Shown here: positions 8,913 through 18,273 of the stretch, one piece after another
Layout: the number at the start of each line of letters is the position of its first letter
Numbering within the stretch: the first letter of the stretch is position 1
From: Comamonas koreensis
GTDB lineage: Bacteria; Pseudomonadota; Gammaproteobacteria; Burkholderiales; Burkholderiaceae_C
Direction of reading: 5' to 3'
NCBI RefSeq assembly: GCF_014076495.1
Contig: NZ_CP043575.1
Location: 682,001-746,000, forward strand
DNA: 64,000 nt
Notes under the pieces: model-generated
Database searches by the model: none
What the model was told of the DNA's origin: nothing
What the model saw: only the letters and a program-made list of their open reading frames with translations
Made by a program: the position numbers and the translations under genes

Positions 8913-9803
8913 ATGCGCACCAGCACCGCCCACCGCCGATCGTCGGACACCGCCGCTTCAGCCGAAGCCGCAGCCCGCAGCACCTCCCCCAGCACGCCAC
9001 CGGCACACCCATCGGTGGCGGCTTTGTCTGAGCCCGCCTCCGACAGCCTGTTCAACCTCTCGCTGGCCAAGGGCCTGCAGGTGCTGTGTGCCTTCAATGC
9101 CGCGCACCGCAGCATGACCCTGGCCGAGATTGCGCAGGCTGCCGGCATGACCAAGGCCTCAGCCCAGCGCTCGGTGCATACCTTGCAGGCGCTGGGCTAT
9201 ATCGGCAAGCACCCGAGCACGCGGCGCTTTGTGCTGCTGCCGCGGGTGGTGGAGCTGGGCTTCAACTACCTGGAGGCGCACCCGATGATCAGCGCCGCCC
9301 ACACCTATCTGGCGCAGCTGGCGCGGCAAAGCGGCGAGACGGCGACCCTGTCGGAGCCGGCGGGCACGCACATGGTCTACCTGGCCCAGGTGCTGACGAC
9401 GCAGCACATCCCCGTGCTGACACCGGTGGGCACCCAGGTGCCGCTGTATGCCAGCAGCTGCGGGCGCGCCTACCTGAGCCAGCTGCCTGCGCCAGAGGCG
9501 CGCGCACTGCTGCAGCAGGCCCCGATGCCCGCGCGCACCCGCGCCACCTTGACGACGGTGGATGCCGTCATGGAGCGCCTGGCGCTGTGCCAGCAAACGG
9601 GCTATGCCACCAACTGCGAAGAGCTGTTTCTGGGCGACATGGGCATTGCCGCGCCGGTCTTCAATGCACGCGGCGTGGTCGTGGGTGCCATCCACCTGGC
9701 GCCGCCCACCAGCCGCTGGAACATGGCCGATGCCCAGCAGGCGCTGGCGCCGCTGGTGATTGAATGCGCGCGGGCAGTGTCGCAGCTATTGCCGGCTGAC
9801 TAA
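8913..9803 (+). CDS. IclR-family transcriptional regulator
   Basis: The 296-residue protein has a winged helix-turn-helix at about 48-110 (LAKGLQVLCAF, MTLAEIAQAAGMTKASAQRSVHTLQALGYI) and an IclR effector domain after it (PVGTQVPLYASSCGRAYLSQLP, GYATNCEELFLGDMGIAAPVFN). The first 45 or so residues are Ser/Thr/Pro/Ala-rich and lack family similarity, and no good Shine-Dalgarno precedes 8913, so the true start may be further in, for example a GTG near 9019. It follows mmsA by 89 bp and may control the beta-alanine operon, or the divergent carbamoylase/ABC region beyond; the sequence does not show which. Confidence 0.85.
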   Translation: MRTSTAHRRSSDTAASAEAAARSTSPSTPPAHPSVAALSEPASDSLFNLSLAKGLQVLCAFNAAHRSMTLAEIAQAAGMTKASAQRSVHTLQALGYIGKHPSTRRFVLLPRVVELGFNYLEAHPMISAAHTYLAQLARQSGETATLSEPAGTHMVYLAQVLTTQHIPVLTPVGTQVPLYASSCGRAYLSQLPAPEARALLQQAPMPARTRATLTTVDAVMERLALCQQTGYATNCEELFLGDMGIAAPVFNARGVVVGAIHLAPPTSRWNMADAQQALAPLVIECARAVSQLLPAD

Positions 9804-9831
9804 AAAACGCGGAGCCCGAGCGCTCCACGTT
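9802..9831. terminator. bidirectional terminator between convergent genes
   Basis: AACG-C-GGAGC (9806-9815) pairs with GCTCC-A-CGTT (9822-9831) with one mismatch. An A run lies on the left and a T-rich stretch on the right, so it can serve the IclR gene (plus) and the M20 hydrolase gene (minus). Confidence 0.5.
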
Positions 9832-9864
9832 CTTCTACCGCTTTGATGGCCTTTCAGCGCCGTA

Positions 9865-11118
9865 TCAGGCTACACCGGCATGCGCCAGCATCGCATGCAG
9901 CAGCACATTGCAGCCAGCGGCCAGGTGCTCGGATTTGGCGTCCTCGATCTCGTTGTGGCTAATGCCATCCTTGCAGGGCACAAAGATCATCGCGGTGGGC
10001 GCCACGCTGTGTACATAGACGGCGTCATGGCCGGCGCCGCTGACGACCTCCATGTGGTCATAGCCCAAGGTGTCGGCCGCGCCACGCACGCTGGCCACGC
10101 AGTCGGGGTGGAAGATGCAGGGCGCAAAGCGCACCACCTGGTCGATGGCCACCTCGCACTGGCACTGGGCAGCGAGGCGCGCAAACTCGGTGCGCATGGC
10201 GGCGTCCATCCCATCCAGCCCTGCTTGCGAGAGGTTGCGAAAGTCGACGCTGAACTTGACCTGGCCGGGGATCACATTGCGGGAGTTGGGCAGCACCTGC
10301 AGATGGCCGACGGTGCCGCGCCCGTGCGGCGCCTGGTCCAGTGCAATGCGGTTGACGGCATCGACCATGCGGGCGGCGGCGAGCATCGCGTCATGGCGCA
10401 GGTTCATTGGCGTGGGGCCGGCATGGGCGTCCATGCCAGTGACGGTCACGTCATACCACTGCTGGCCCAGCGCGCCGCTGACGATGCCAATCGGCTTGTC
10501 ATAGGCTTCCAGCACCGGGCCTTGCTCGATATGCGCCTCAAAGTAAGCGGCAAACGCGCCACCGGGCACATCACCGCAGGCCACATCGCCCAGGTAGCCG
10601 ATGCGGGCCAGCTCAGCGCCCACGGTGAGGCCTGCACCATCTTGTTGCGAGCGGATGTGGTCTGCACCAAAAATTCCCGCAAATGCACCAGAGCCCATCA
10701 TCACCGGCGTGAAGCGCGTGCCCTCCTCGTTCATCCAGAAGGCCACTTCCAGCGGCGCAACGGTCTGGATGCCATGGCTGTTGAGCGTGCGCATCACCTC
10801 CAGCCCGGCGAGCACGCCGTAGTTGCCATCGAACTTGCCTCCGGTGGGCTGGGTGTCGATATGGCTGCCGGTGGCCACGGCGCGTGCCTGCGGATCGGTG
10901 CCGGGGCGGCGGCCAAACACATTGCCCACTTCGTCCACACGCACCTGCAGGCCTGCGTCGCGGAACCACTGCACCACCTGGTCGCGGCCGGCCTTGTCCT
11001 CGTCGGTCAAGGCGATGCGGCAGACACCGCCCTTGGGCGTGGCCCCTATCTGGGCGAGGTCCATCAGCGATTGCCAGAGGCGGTTTTCATCAATGCGCAG
11101 GTGGTCTATTGGGGTCAT
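9865..11118 (-). CDS. M20-family hydantoinase/carbamoylase type amidohydrolase
   Basis: This 417-residue di-zinc enzyme has the ligand set of N-carbamoyl-L-amino acid hydrolases, beta-ureidopropionases and allantoate amidohydrolases: His86 (GSHIDT), Asp97 (KFDGNYG), Glu131/132 (NEEGTRF), His196 (EAHIEQG) and His388 (DGISHNE). The central dimerisation domain includes GMDAHAGPTPM. These enzymes remove a carbamoyl group, releasing CO2 and ammonia. The ATG at 11118 has AGGAG seven bases upstream on the minus strand. It is divergent from an ABC importer operon ending with an amidase and faced by ureidoglycolate lyase, favouring a ureide substrate. The nearby beta-alanine operon favours N-carbamoyl-beta-alanine. 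The two cannot be separated here. Confidence 0.85.
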   Translation of the reverse strand: MTPIDHLRIDENRLWQSLMDLAQIGATPKGGVCRIALTDEDKAGRDQVVQWFRDAGLQVRVDEVGNVFGRRPGTDPQARAVATGSHIDTQPTGGKFDGNYGVLAGLEVMRTLNSHGIQTVAPLEVAFWMNEEGTRFTPVMMGSGAFAGIFGADHIRSQQDGAGLTVGAELARIGYLGDVACGDVPGGAFAAYFEAHIEQGPVLEAYDKPIGIVSGALGQQWYDVTVTGMDAHAGPTPMNLRHDAMLAAARMVDAVNRIALDQAPHGRGTVGHLQVLPNSRNVIPGQVKFSVDFRNLSQAGLDGMDAAMRTEFARLAAQCQCEVAIDQVVRFAPCIFHPDCVASVRGAADTLGYDHMEVVSGAGHDAVYVHSVAPTAMIFVPCKDGISHNEIEDAKSEHLAAGCNVLLHAMLAHAGVA

Positions 11119-11178
11119 GCGGGTACTCCTGGGTTGAGGCGAACAATGCGCAGAGCGTTCGCATAAAGCATGCCAAAA

Positions 11179-11215
11179 ATATCGATGAATCAAACACTTG
11201 TATCGATTATCGATA
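11179..11215. promoter_or_regulatory. palindromic operator candidate in the divergent promoter region
   Basis: TATCGA-TTA-TCGATA (11201-11215) is a perfect inverted repeat, and ATATCGAT (11179-11186) is a further copy of the half-site. Both lie between the divergent M20 hydrolase and ABC importer genes and could be bound by one regulator to control both sides. The binding protein is unknown. Confidence 0.45.
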
Positions 11216-11280
11216 TGTGTGATGTGGCACGCAGCTTGCTTTGGACTTGTCATCCCCCCACTCCTTGGAAAGGTCCTGTG

Positions 11281-12951
11281 ATGCAAGCGTCTTCCGGTTT
11301 CTCCGTCTCCCGTCCCGCGCTCAAAAGCCTGGCTCTGGCTGTCACCCTGGCGCTGGGCGCGGGTGCTGCCATGGCCCAGGAAAAGGTGCTGCGCATTGCG
11401 ATGACTGCGGGCGATATCCCGCGCACCTCGGGCCAGCCCGACCAGGGTTTTGAGGGCAACCGTTTTACCGGCATTCCGATGTATGACGCGCTGACCCAGT
11501 GGGACCTGAGCAAGGCCGACAAGCCCAGCGAGCTGGTGCCGGGCCTGGCGCTGTCCTGGGAGGTGGATGCCAAGGACAAGACCAAGTGGCTGTTCAAGCT
11601 GCGCCCCGGCGTCAAGTTCCACGATGGCAGCGCCTTCACGGCCGATGCCGTGGTCTGGAACGTGAACAAGGTGCTGGACAAGGAGGCCGAGCAGTTTGAC
11701 CCGGCCCAGGTGGGCGTGACTGCCTCGCGCATGCCCACGCTCAAGTCCGCCAAGAAGATCGATGACCTGACCGTCGAGCTGACCACCACCGAGCCCGATT
11801 CCTTCTTGCCGATCAACCTGAGCAATCTGTTCATGGCCTCGCCCGCGCACTGGGCCAAGAAGCTGGCTGCAGTGCCGGCCTCCGTCAGCGGCAAGGCCGA
11901 GCGCAGCAAGGCCGCCTGGACGGCGTTTGCCGCCGACCCCTCGGGCACCGGCCCCTTCAAGGGCGCACGCCTGGTGCCGCGCGAGCGCTTCGAGATGGTC
12001 AAGAACAGCAGCTACTGGGACCCCAAGCGTACGCCGACCATCGACAAGGTGGTGCTGCTGCCGCTGCCCGAGGCCAACTCGCGCACTGCCGCGCTGATGA
12101 GCGGCCAGGTGGACTGGATCGAGGCGCCGGCGCCCGATGCGCTCGATGCCATCAAGGCACGCGGCTTCAAGGTCTACGCCAACCTGCAACCCCACATCTG
12201 GCCTTGGCAGTTTTCGTTTGTCGAGGGCTCGCCCTGGTTGGATAAGCGCGTGCGCCATGCCGCCAACCTCTGCGTGGACCGCGCCAGCATGAAGCAGCTC
12301 TTGAATGGCCAGATGGAGCCGGCTACCGGCATCTTTGAGCCCGGCCACCCCTGGCGCGGCAGCCCCAGCTTCCAGATCAAGTACGACGTGAAGGCCGCGC
12401 AGGCGCTGATGACGCAGGCCGGTTTCAGCGCCAGCAAGCCGATCAAGGTGAAGATCCAGACCTCCGCGTCGGGCTCGGGCCAGATGCAGCCGCTGCCGAT
12501 GAACGAGTTCATCCAGCAGAACCTCAAGGAATGCTTCTTTGATGTGGAGTTCGACGTGGTGGAGTGGAACACGCTGTTCTCCGGCTGGCGCCTGGGCGCC
12601 AAGGACCCGGGCGCCAACAAGGCCAGTGCGACCAATGTGACGGCCGCCACCATGGACCCCTTCTTTGCGATGGTGCGCTTTGTCAGCACCAAGTCCTTCC
12701 CGCCGCTGTCCAACAACTGGGGCTTCTACAGCAACAAGCAGGTCGATGCGGTGGTGGACAAGGCCCGCACCACCTTTGATGCCAAGGAGCGCGACAAGGC
12801 CCTGGCCGAGCTGCACACCCTGGTGGTCGATGAGTCGCCCTTCCTGTTTGTGGCCCACGATGTGGGCCCACGCGCCATGTCGGCCAAGGTTGGCCATGTG
12901 GTGCAGCCGCAAAGCTGGTTCATCGATATCGCAACGATGACGATGAAGTAA
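11281..12951 (+). CDS. ABC transporter substrate-binding protein, oligopeptide/dipeptide family 5
   Basis: The 556-residue protein begins with a signal peptide (hydrophobic LALAVTLALGAGAA, cleavage after MAMA-like AMA near 32) and then has the family 5 architecture: VLRIAMTAGDIPRT, PGLALSWEVD..., the family signature KFHDGSAFTADAVVWN, and SGTGPFKGARLVPRERFEM. It should capture the substrate in the periplasm for the two permeases and two ATPases that follow. Family 5 proteins bind peptides, opines, glutathione, nickel and other amides, so the ligand is open; the flanking amidase and ureide enzymes suggest an amide or ureide. ATG at 11281 follows GGAAAGG. Confidence 0.88.
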   Translation: MQASSGFSVSRPALKSLALAVTLALGAGAAMAQEKVLRIAMTAGDIPRTSGQPDQGFEGNRFTGIPMYDALTQWDLSKADKPSELVPGLALSWEVDAKDKTKWLFKLRPGVKFHDGSAFTADAVVWNVNKVLDKEAEQFDPAQVGVTASRMPTLKSAKKIDDLTVELTTTEPDSFLPINLSNLFMASPAHWAKKLAAVPASVSGKAERSKAAWTAFAADPSGTGPFKGARLVPRERFEMVKNSSYWDPKRTPTIDKVVLLPLPEANSRTAALMSGQVDWIEAPAPDALDAIKARGFKVYANLQPHIWPWQFSFVEGSPWLDKRVRHAANLCVDRASMKQLLNGQMEPATGIFEPGHPWRGSPSFQIKYDVKAAQALMTQAGFSASKPIKVKIQTSASGSGQMQPLPMNEFIQQNLKECFFDVEFDVVEWNTLFSGWRLGAKDPGANKASATNVTAATMDPFFAMVRFVSTKSFPPLSNNWGFYSNKQVDAVVDKARTTFDAKERDKALAELHTLVVDESPFLFVAHDVGPRAMSAKVGHVVQPQSWFIDIATMTMK

Positions 12952-13077
12952 GCCGGGCGTCCCCGGGCATGCAGACCGGTGCTGAGACATCGCTGCATGC
13001 CGGGCGCAGGCCGATGGCCCAACCCGCCAGTGCGACCCCGCATGGTCCGCTTCTCCCCCACGAACCTCTGATCCGCC

Positions 13078-14028
13078 ATGCTTGCCTACCTGTTCAGACG
13101 CATTGTCTACACCCTGCCCATCATGCTGGGCGTGGCCCTGCTGTGCTTTGCCCTGGTGCATATCGCGCCCGGCGACCCTCTGGTGTCGGTCTTGCCCGCC
13201 GATGCATCGGCCGAGCTGCAGGCCCAGATGCGCGAGCTCTATGGCTTTAACCGGCCGCTGCCCGAGCAGTTTCTGCGCTGGGTCTGGCGCGCGCTGCAGG
13301 GCGATCTGGGCCAGTCGATTGCCACCAGCCGGCCGGTGACCACCGAGGTGATGGCCGCCGTGGTCAACACCTTGCGCCTGGCCGTGGTGGCGACCTTGAT
13401 CGGCTTTGTGCTGGGCAGCCTGTTTGGCTTTGTGGCGGGCTATTTCCGCAACTCCTGGGTGGACCGCAGCTGCTCGATGCTGTCGATGCTGGGCGTCAGC
13501 GTGCCGCACTACTGGCTGGGCATGGTGATGGTGATCGTCTTCTCATCGCAGCTGATGTGGCTGCCCGCGACGGGCGCGGGGCCGGGTGGCTCGGGCGACT
13601 GGGCCTGGGACTGGGCGCATGTGCAGTTCATGATCCTGCCGGCCATCACCATGTCGGTGATCCCCATGGGCATCATTGCGCGCACGGTGCGGGCGCTGGT
13701 GGCTGAGCTGCTGGACCAGGAGTTCATCCTCGGCCTCAAGGCCAAGGGCCTGGGCCATCTGGGCATCTTCCGCCATGTGCTCAAAGATGCAGCGCCCACG
13801 GCGCTGGCGGTGATGGGCCTGCAGCTGGGCTACCTGCTGGGCGGCTCCATCCTGATCGAGACCGTGTTCTCCTGGCCGGGCACCGGCTTTTTGCTCAACC
13901 AGGCCATCTTCCAGCGCGATCTGCCGCTGCTGCAGGGCTCCATCCTGGTGCTGGCCGTTTTCTTTGTGCTGCTCAACCTCATCATCGACGTGGTGCAGAC
14001 CTTGCTCGATCCCCGCATCGCCCGCTGA
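13078..14028 (+). CDS. ABC transporter permease, DppB/OppB type
   Basis: The 316-residue inner-membrane protein begins LAYLFRRIVYTLPIMLGVALLCFALVHIAPGDP, the standard DppB opening, and has about six membrane segments. The EAA loop that contacts the ATPase is seen around LGLKAKGLGHLGIFRHVLKDA. It pairs with the DppC-type permease 27 bp downstream. Confidence 0.88.
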   Translation: MLAYLFRRIVYTLPIMLGVALLCFALVHIAPGDPLVSVLPADASAELQAQMRELYGFNRPLPEQFLRWVWRALQGDLGQSIATSRPVTTEVMAAVVNTLRLAVVATLIGFVLGSLFGFVAGYFRNSWVDRSCSMLSMLGVSVPHYWLGMVMVIVFSSQLMWLPATGAGPGGSGDWAWDWAHVQFMILPAITMSVIPMGIIARTVRALVAELLDQEFILGLKAKGLGHLGIFRHVLKDAAPTALAVMGLQLGYLLGGSILIETVFSWPGTGFLLNQAIFQRDLPLLQGSILVLAVFFVLLNLIIDVVQTLLDPRIAR

Positions 14029-14055
14029 GCGCAGATTTCTGGAGGTTCCGTCCCC

Positions 14056-14958
14056 ATGACCAGTCTTTCCCTTCCCGATGCAGCAGCGGCCCAGGTGCAG
14101 CCGCTGCCGGCCCAGCGCTCACGCGGCTATTGGTCCTCGGTGCTGCAGCGCCTGCTGCGCGACCCGGTGGCCATGGGCGCGGCCGCCGTCATTGTGCTGC
14201 TGATTGTGGTGGCGGCGCTGGCGCCCTGGATCACGCCGTCCGACCCCTACCTGGCCTCCATGCTCAAGCGGCTCAAGCCCATCGGCACCGCGGGCCTGCC
14301 ACTGGGCAGCGATGAGCTGGGCCGCGACATGCTCTCGCGCCTGATGATGGGCGCACGCCTGTCGCTGTTCATGGGCATCACCCCGGTGCTGTTGGCCTTT
14401 GTGATTGGCACGGGTATCGGCATTGTGGCCGGCTACGCGGGGGGGCGCACCAACACGGTGATCATGCGCACCATCGATGTGTTCTATGCCTTCCCCTCGG
14501 TGCTGCTGGCCATTGCGCTGTCGGGTGCGCTGGGCGCGGGCATCTTCAACTCGCTGGTGTCGCTGACGATTGTCTTTATCCCGCAGATCGCCCGCGTGGC
14601 CGAGAGCGTGACGGCCCAGGCCCGCAACCGCGACTATGTGGAGGCCGCGCGCGCCACCGGGGCCAGCGCCTTCACCATCGTGCGCGTGCATGTGCTGGGC
14701 AATGTGCTGGGCCCCATCTTTGTCTACGCCACCAGCCTGATTGCGGTGTCGATGATCCTGGCCTCGGGCCTGTCGTTTCTGGGCCTGGGTGTGAAGCCGC
14801 CCGAGCCCGAATGGGGCCTGATGCTCAACACCTTGCGCACGGCGATCTACACCCAGCCCTGGGTGGCGGCCTTGCCGGGGCTGATGATCTTCATCACCTC
14901 CATCTCCTTCAATCTGCTCTCCGATGGCCTGCGCACGGCCATGGACAACAAGGGGTAA
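14056..14958 (+). CDS. ABC transporter permease, DppC/OppC type
   Basis: The 300-residue permease has the N-terminal segment (LLRDPVAMGAAAVIVLLIVVAALAPWI split by one helix), the GSDELGRDMLSRLMMGARLSL motif region typical of DppC, and the EAA loop around YVEAARATGASAFTIVRVH. GGAGG lies before the ATG. It forms the heterodimeric channel with the preceding permease. Confidence 0.88.
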   Translation: MTSLSLPDAAAAQVQPLPAQRSRGYWSSVLQRLLRDPVAMGAAAVIVLLIVVAALAPWITPSDPYLASMLKRLKPIGTAGLPLGSDELGRDMLSRLMMGARLSLFMGITPVLLAFVIGTGIGIVAGYAGGRTNTVIMRTIDVFYAFPSVLLAIALSGALGAGIFNSLVSLTIVFIPQIARVAESVTAQARNRDYVEAARATGASAFTIVRVHVLGNVLGPIFVYATSLIAVSMILASGLSFLGLGVKPPEPEWGLMLNTLRTAIYTQPWVAALPGLMIFITSISFNLLSDGLRTAMDNKG

Positions 14959-14961
14959 GCC

Positions 14962-16011
14962 ATGCTCCAGCCTTCTTCTCTGAACCCGGCTGCCACCCTG
15001 GCCGCCGATGTGGGTGGCCCGGCCCAGCCGCTGCTGACGGTGCGCGGGTTGACCAAGCATTTCCCGCTCAAGCAAGGCAAGCTGGTGCGCGCGGTCGATG
15101 GTGTCGATTTCGAGGTGCTCAAGGGCGAGACCCTGGGCGTGGTGGGCGAGTCCGGTTGCGGCAAGTCGACCACGGCGCGCCTGTTGATGCACCTGATGGA
15201 CCCGACCGCCGGCGAGCTGGTGTTCGATGGCCGCACGGTGGGCTCGCGGGATTTGAGCCTCAAGGAGTTTCGCCGCCAGGTGCAGATGGTTTTCCAGGAC
15301 AGCTATGCCTCGCTCAACCCGCGCCTGACCATCGAGGACTCGATCGCCTTTGGCCCGCAGGTGCATGGCGTCTCGCGCAAGGAGGCGGTCGCCCGCGCGC
15401 ACCATTTGATGGACCGGGTGGGCCTGGCGCCGGCCCGCTTTGCGGAGCGCTACCCGCATGAGCTCTCGGGCGGCCAGCGCCAGCGCATCAACATTGCGCG
15501 CGCGCTGGCCTTGCAGCCGCGCATGGTGATCCTGGATGAAGCCGTCTCGGCGCTCGACAAATCGGTCGAGGCCCAGGTGCTGAACCTGCTGGCCGATCTG
15601 AAGCGTGAGTTTGGCCTGACCTATGTCTTCATCAGCCATGACCTGGGCGTCGTGCACTACATCAGCGACCGGGTGATGGTGATGTACCTCGGCCAGGTGG
15701 CCGAGATCGGCCCGTCGGATGCGCTATTTGCCGCGCCGGCCCACCCCTACACCAAGGCCTTGCTGTCGTCGGTGCCGTCGATGGACCCGAGCCACCGCAC
15801 CCTGGTGGCCCCGCTGGCGGGTGACCCGCCCAACCCCATCAACCCGCCCACGGGTTGCCGCTTTCACCCGCGCTGCCCCCTGGCGGCGCCGGTCTGCGCC
15901 CAGGCCGCGCCGGCCGTCACCCCGGTGCAGCTGCACCATGCCGCGCGCTGCCTGGTGCATGAGCCCGGCAGTGGCCACCCCCTGGCCGCCGCTGCTGCGC
16001 TGGCCGCCTGA
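14962..16011 (+). CDS. ABC transporter ATP-binding protein, DppF/OppF type
   Basis: The 349-residue ATPase has Walker A GESGCGKST at 62-70, the Q-loop in MVFQDSYASLNPR, the ABC signature LSGGQRQRINIARAL, Walker B MVILDEAVSALD, the H-loop in FISHDLGVV, and the C-terminal oligopeptide-type extension with HPRCPLAAPVC. It starts 3 bp after the permease stop, so the genes are co-transcribed and probably translationally coupled. It powers import together with the next ATPase. Confidence 0.88.
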   Translation: MLQPSSLNPAATLAADVGGPAQPLLTVRGLTKHFPLKQGKLVRAVDGVDFEVLKGETLGVVGESGCGKSTTARLLMHLMDPTAGELVFDGRTVGSRDLSLKEFRRQVQMVFQDSYASLNPRLTIEDSIAFGPQVHGVSRKEAVARAHHLMDRVGLAPARFAERYPHELSGGQRQRINIARALALQPRMVILDEAVSALDKSVEAQVLNLLADLKREFGLTYVFISHDLGVVHYISDRVMVMYLGQVAEIGPSDALFAAPAHPYTKALLSSVPSMDPSHRTLVAPLAGDPPNPINPPTGCRFHPRCPLAAPVCAQAAPAVTPVQLHHAARCLVHEPGSGHPLAAAAALAA

Positions 16012-16026
16012 ACCCGGAGCACCACG

Positions 16027-17043
16027 ATGAACACAGCCTCTCCTCCCCTGGTCCAGATCCAGGACCTGAATGTGCAGTTTGCCAGCGGCAAGAAAGTGGT
16101 CCAGGCCGTCAGCGGCGTGAGCCTGTCGGTCGCCAAGGGCGAAGCGGTGGCGCTGATTGGCGAATCGGGATCGGGCAAGAGCGTGACCCTGCGCAGCCTG
16201 CTGCGCCTCCACCCCGAGCGCAAGACCACGATGAAGGGCCAGATCCGGGTCGCAGGCCAGGATGTGCTGGCGCTGCGCGGCGGCGCGCTCAACGACTTTC
16301 GCGGCAAGACCTGCGCGATGATTTTTCAGGATCCCTTGCTGGCGCTGGACCCGGTCTACCCGGTGGGCGCGCAGATTGTCGAAGCGATACGCCGGCACGA
16401 GCGCGTGAGCCAGAGCGAGGCGCAGCAGCGCGCGCTGGCGCTGTTCGAGCGGGTGCGCATTCCCAGCCCCGAGCAGCGCCTCAAGGCCTATCCGCATGAG
16501 ATGTCGGGCGGCATGCGCCAGCGGGCGATGATTGCGCTGGCCCTGGCCTGCAACCCGCAGGTGCTGCTGGCCGACGAGCCCACCACCGCCCTCGATGCCA
16601 CCGTGCAGATCCAGATCCTGTTGCTGCTGCGCGAGCTGCAGCGTGAGCTGGGCCTGGGCATTGTGTTTGTGACCCACGACATTGGCGCGGCGGTGGAAGT
16701 GGCCGACCGCATTGCGGTGATGTACGCGGGCCGCATCGTCGAAGAGGGCACAGCCGAGCAGCTGATCCGCAGCCCGCGCCACCCCTACACCATGGCCTTG
16801 CTGCAAAGCCGATCCCATGGCGCGATGGAGCGCGGCCAGCCGCTGCAGACCATTGCTGGCGCGCCGCCCGATCTGACCGCCATCCCGCCGGGCTGCGCCT
16901 TTGCACCGCGCTGCAAGCTGGCCACGGCCGCCTGCCTGCAAGCGGTGCCGGAGCCGGTCACGCTGGCGCCTGGCCATATGGTGCGCTGCGTGCACACTGC
17001 AACGGCGGCAGCCTTTGCGCCCAACGTGCTGGCCGCTGCTTAG
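16027..17043 (+). CDS. ABC transporter ATP-binding protein, DppD/OppD type
   Basis: The 338-residue ATPase has Walker [10 protein letters not shown] at 45-53, [16 protein letters not shown], signature [15 protein letters not shown], Walker [13 protein letters not shown], switch [14 protein letters not shown] and the C-terminal [16 protein letters not shown] block of the OppD/F extension. It is the fifth gene of the importer operon, directly before the amidase. Confidence 0.88.
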   Translation: MNTASPPLVQIQDLNVQFASGKKVVQAVSGVSLSVAKGEAVALIGESGSGKSVTLRSLLRLHPERKTTMKGQIRVAGQDVLALRGGALNDFRGKTCAMIFQDPLLALDPVYPVGAQIVEAIRRHERVSQSEAQQRALALFERVRIPSPEQRLKAYPHEMSGGMRQRAMIALALACNPQVLLADEPTTALDATVQIQILLLLRELQRELGLGIVFVTHDIGAAVEVADRIAVMYAGRIVEEGTAEQLIRSPRHPYTMALLQSRSHGAMERGQPLQTIAGAPPDLTAIPPGCAFAPRCKLATAACLQAVPEPVTLAPGHMVRCVHTATAAAFAPNVLAAA

Positions 17044-17084
17044 GCCCCTGCATTTCTATTTTTTTGCCCAGGACTGACCCCACC

Positions 17085-18269
17085 ATGCCCTTGCACGACC
17101 CTGCCCATGCCTTTGTTCCCTACCCCGATGTGCCGGTGCGCCATGCCGCCACCGGCCCGCTCAGCGGCCTGTACTTTGGGGTGAAGGACCTGTTCGACAT
17201 TGCCGGCTATCCCACGGGGGGCGGCAACCCGCTGCTGCTGGCCCTGTCCGGCATCAAGACGCAGACGGCGCCCACGGTGCAAAAGCTGCTCGATGCCGGC
17301 GCGGCGTTGGCGGGCAAGACGGTGACCGATGAGCTGGCGTTCTCGATGAATGGCAACAACGCCCACTTTGGCGCGCCGATCAATGGCAACGCGCCCGCGC
17401 GCATCACCGGCGGTTCGTCATCGGGCTCAGCCTCGGCGGTATCGAGCCGGCTGTGCGACTTTGCGCTGGGCACGGACACGGGCGGCTCGGTGCGTGCGCC
17501 GGCCAGCCACTGCGGCCTGTACGGCATACGGCCCACGCATGGCCGGGTGAGCCTGGAGTCAGCCCTGGCGCTGTGCCACAGCCTGGATACCTGCGGCTGG
17601 TTGGCCCGCGATGCCCACACCTTTGCCCGCGTGGCCGATGTGCTGCTGGCGCCCGACACGACGCCACTGCCGGCCCGCCCACGCCTGCTGATGCCCAGCG
17701 ACGTCTGGGGCCTGGTGGACAGCGCCGTGCGCCCGGCCTGGGATGGCGCGCTGCAGCAGATCACACAGCTGCTGGGCAGCGCGCAGGATTGCAATGCGGT
17801 GCTCGATTCTTTCGACGCGATGTACTGGAGCTTTCGCTATATCCAGGGGCGCGAAGCCTGGATGACCGATGGCGCCTTTATCAGCCGCTATGCGCCGGTG
17901 CTGGGCCCGGGCGTGAAGGAGCGCTTTGACTGGTCGAGCAAGGTGAGCGATGCCCAGGTGCAGGAGGCCGAGCAGTTCCGTGCGCGCTTCCGCCAGCATC
18001 TGGCCGATCTGCTGGGTAGCGATGGCCTTCTGGTGATGCCGACCATGCCCGATATTGCGCCACTGCGCAGCGCCGATGAGGTATCGCTGGAGGCCTACCG
18101 CAACCAGGCGGTGCAGATGCTGTGCCTGGCGGGCTTGGCGGGTTTTCCGCAGATCTCGCTGCCGCTGGCCAGCCGCGACGGCGCGCCCTTGGGGATCTCG
18201 CTGCTGGGCCCTGCAGGCACGGACCGCAGCTTGATCGCGATTGCGCAGCAGCTGGCGGCTGCGGTGTAA
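17085..18269 (+). CDS. amidase-signature family hydrolase
   Basis: The 394-residue protein has the Ser-cisSer-Lys site of the amidase signature family: Lys34 (FGVKDLFDIAG), the Ser cluster at 111-113 (TGGSSSGSA) and nucleophile Ser135 (GTDTGGSVRAPAS). These enzymes hydrolyse amides, and some act on allophanate or carbamoyl compounds. It closes the importer operon 41 bp after the second ATPase, so its substrate is probably what the transporter brings in. ATG at 17085 is preferred over an upstream TTG at 17064. Its length is shorter than GatA, and no Gat partners are present. Confidence 0.85.
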   Translation: MPLHDPAHAFVPYPDVPVRHAATGPLSGLYFGVKDLFDIAGYPTGGGNPLLLALSGIKTQTAPTVQKLLDAGAALAGKTVTDELAFSMNGNNAHFGAPINGNAPARITGGSSSGSASAVSSRLCDFALGTDTGGSVRAPASHCGLYGIRPTHGRVSLESALALCHSLDTCGWLARDAHTFARVADVLLAPDTTPLPARPRLLMPSDVWGLVDSAVRPAWDGALQQITQLLGSAQDCNAVLDSFDAMYWSFRYIQGREAWMTDGAFISRYAPVLGPGVKERFDWSSKVSDAQVQEAEQFRARFRQHLADLLGSDGLLVMPTMPDIAPLRSADEVSLEAYRNQAVQMLCLAGLAGFPQISLPLASRDGAPLGISLLGPAGTDRSLIAIAQQLAAAV

Positions 18270-18273
18270 GTGA

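Noticed and set aside
9865..13509. A minus-strand open frame of about 1214 codons across the ABC importer operon
   Set aside because: Only the part up to 11118 reads as a protein family (M20 hydrolase). The remainder is antisense to well-supported genes and has the Arg/His/Ala-rich look of GC-rich shadow frames.
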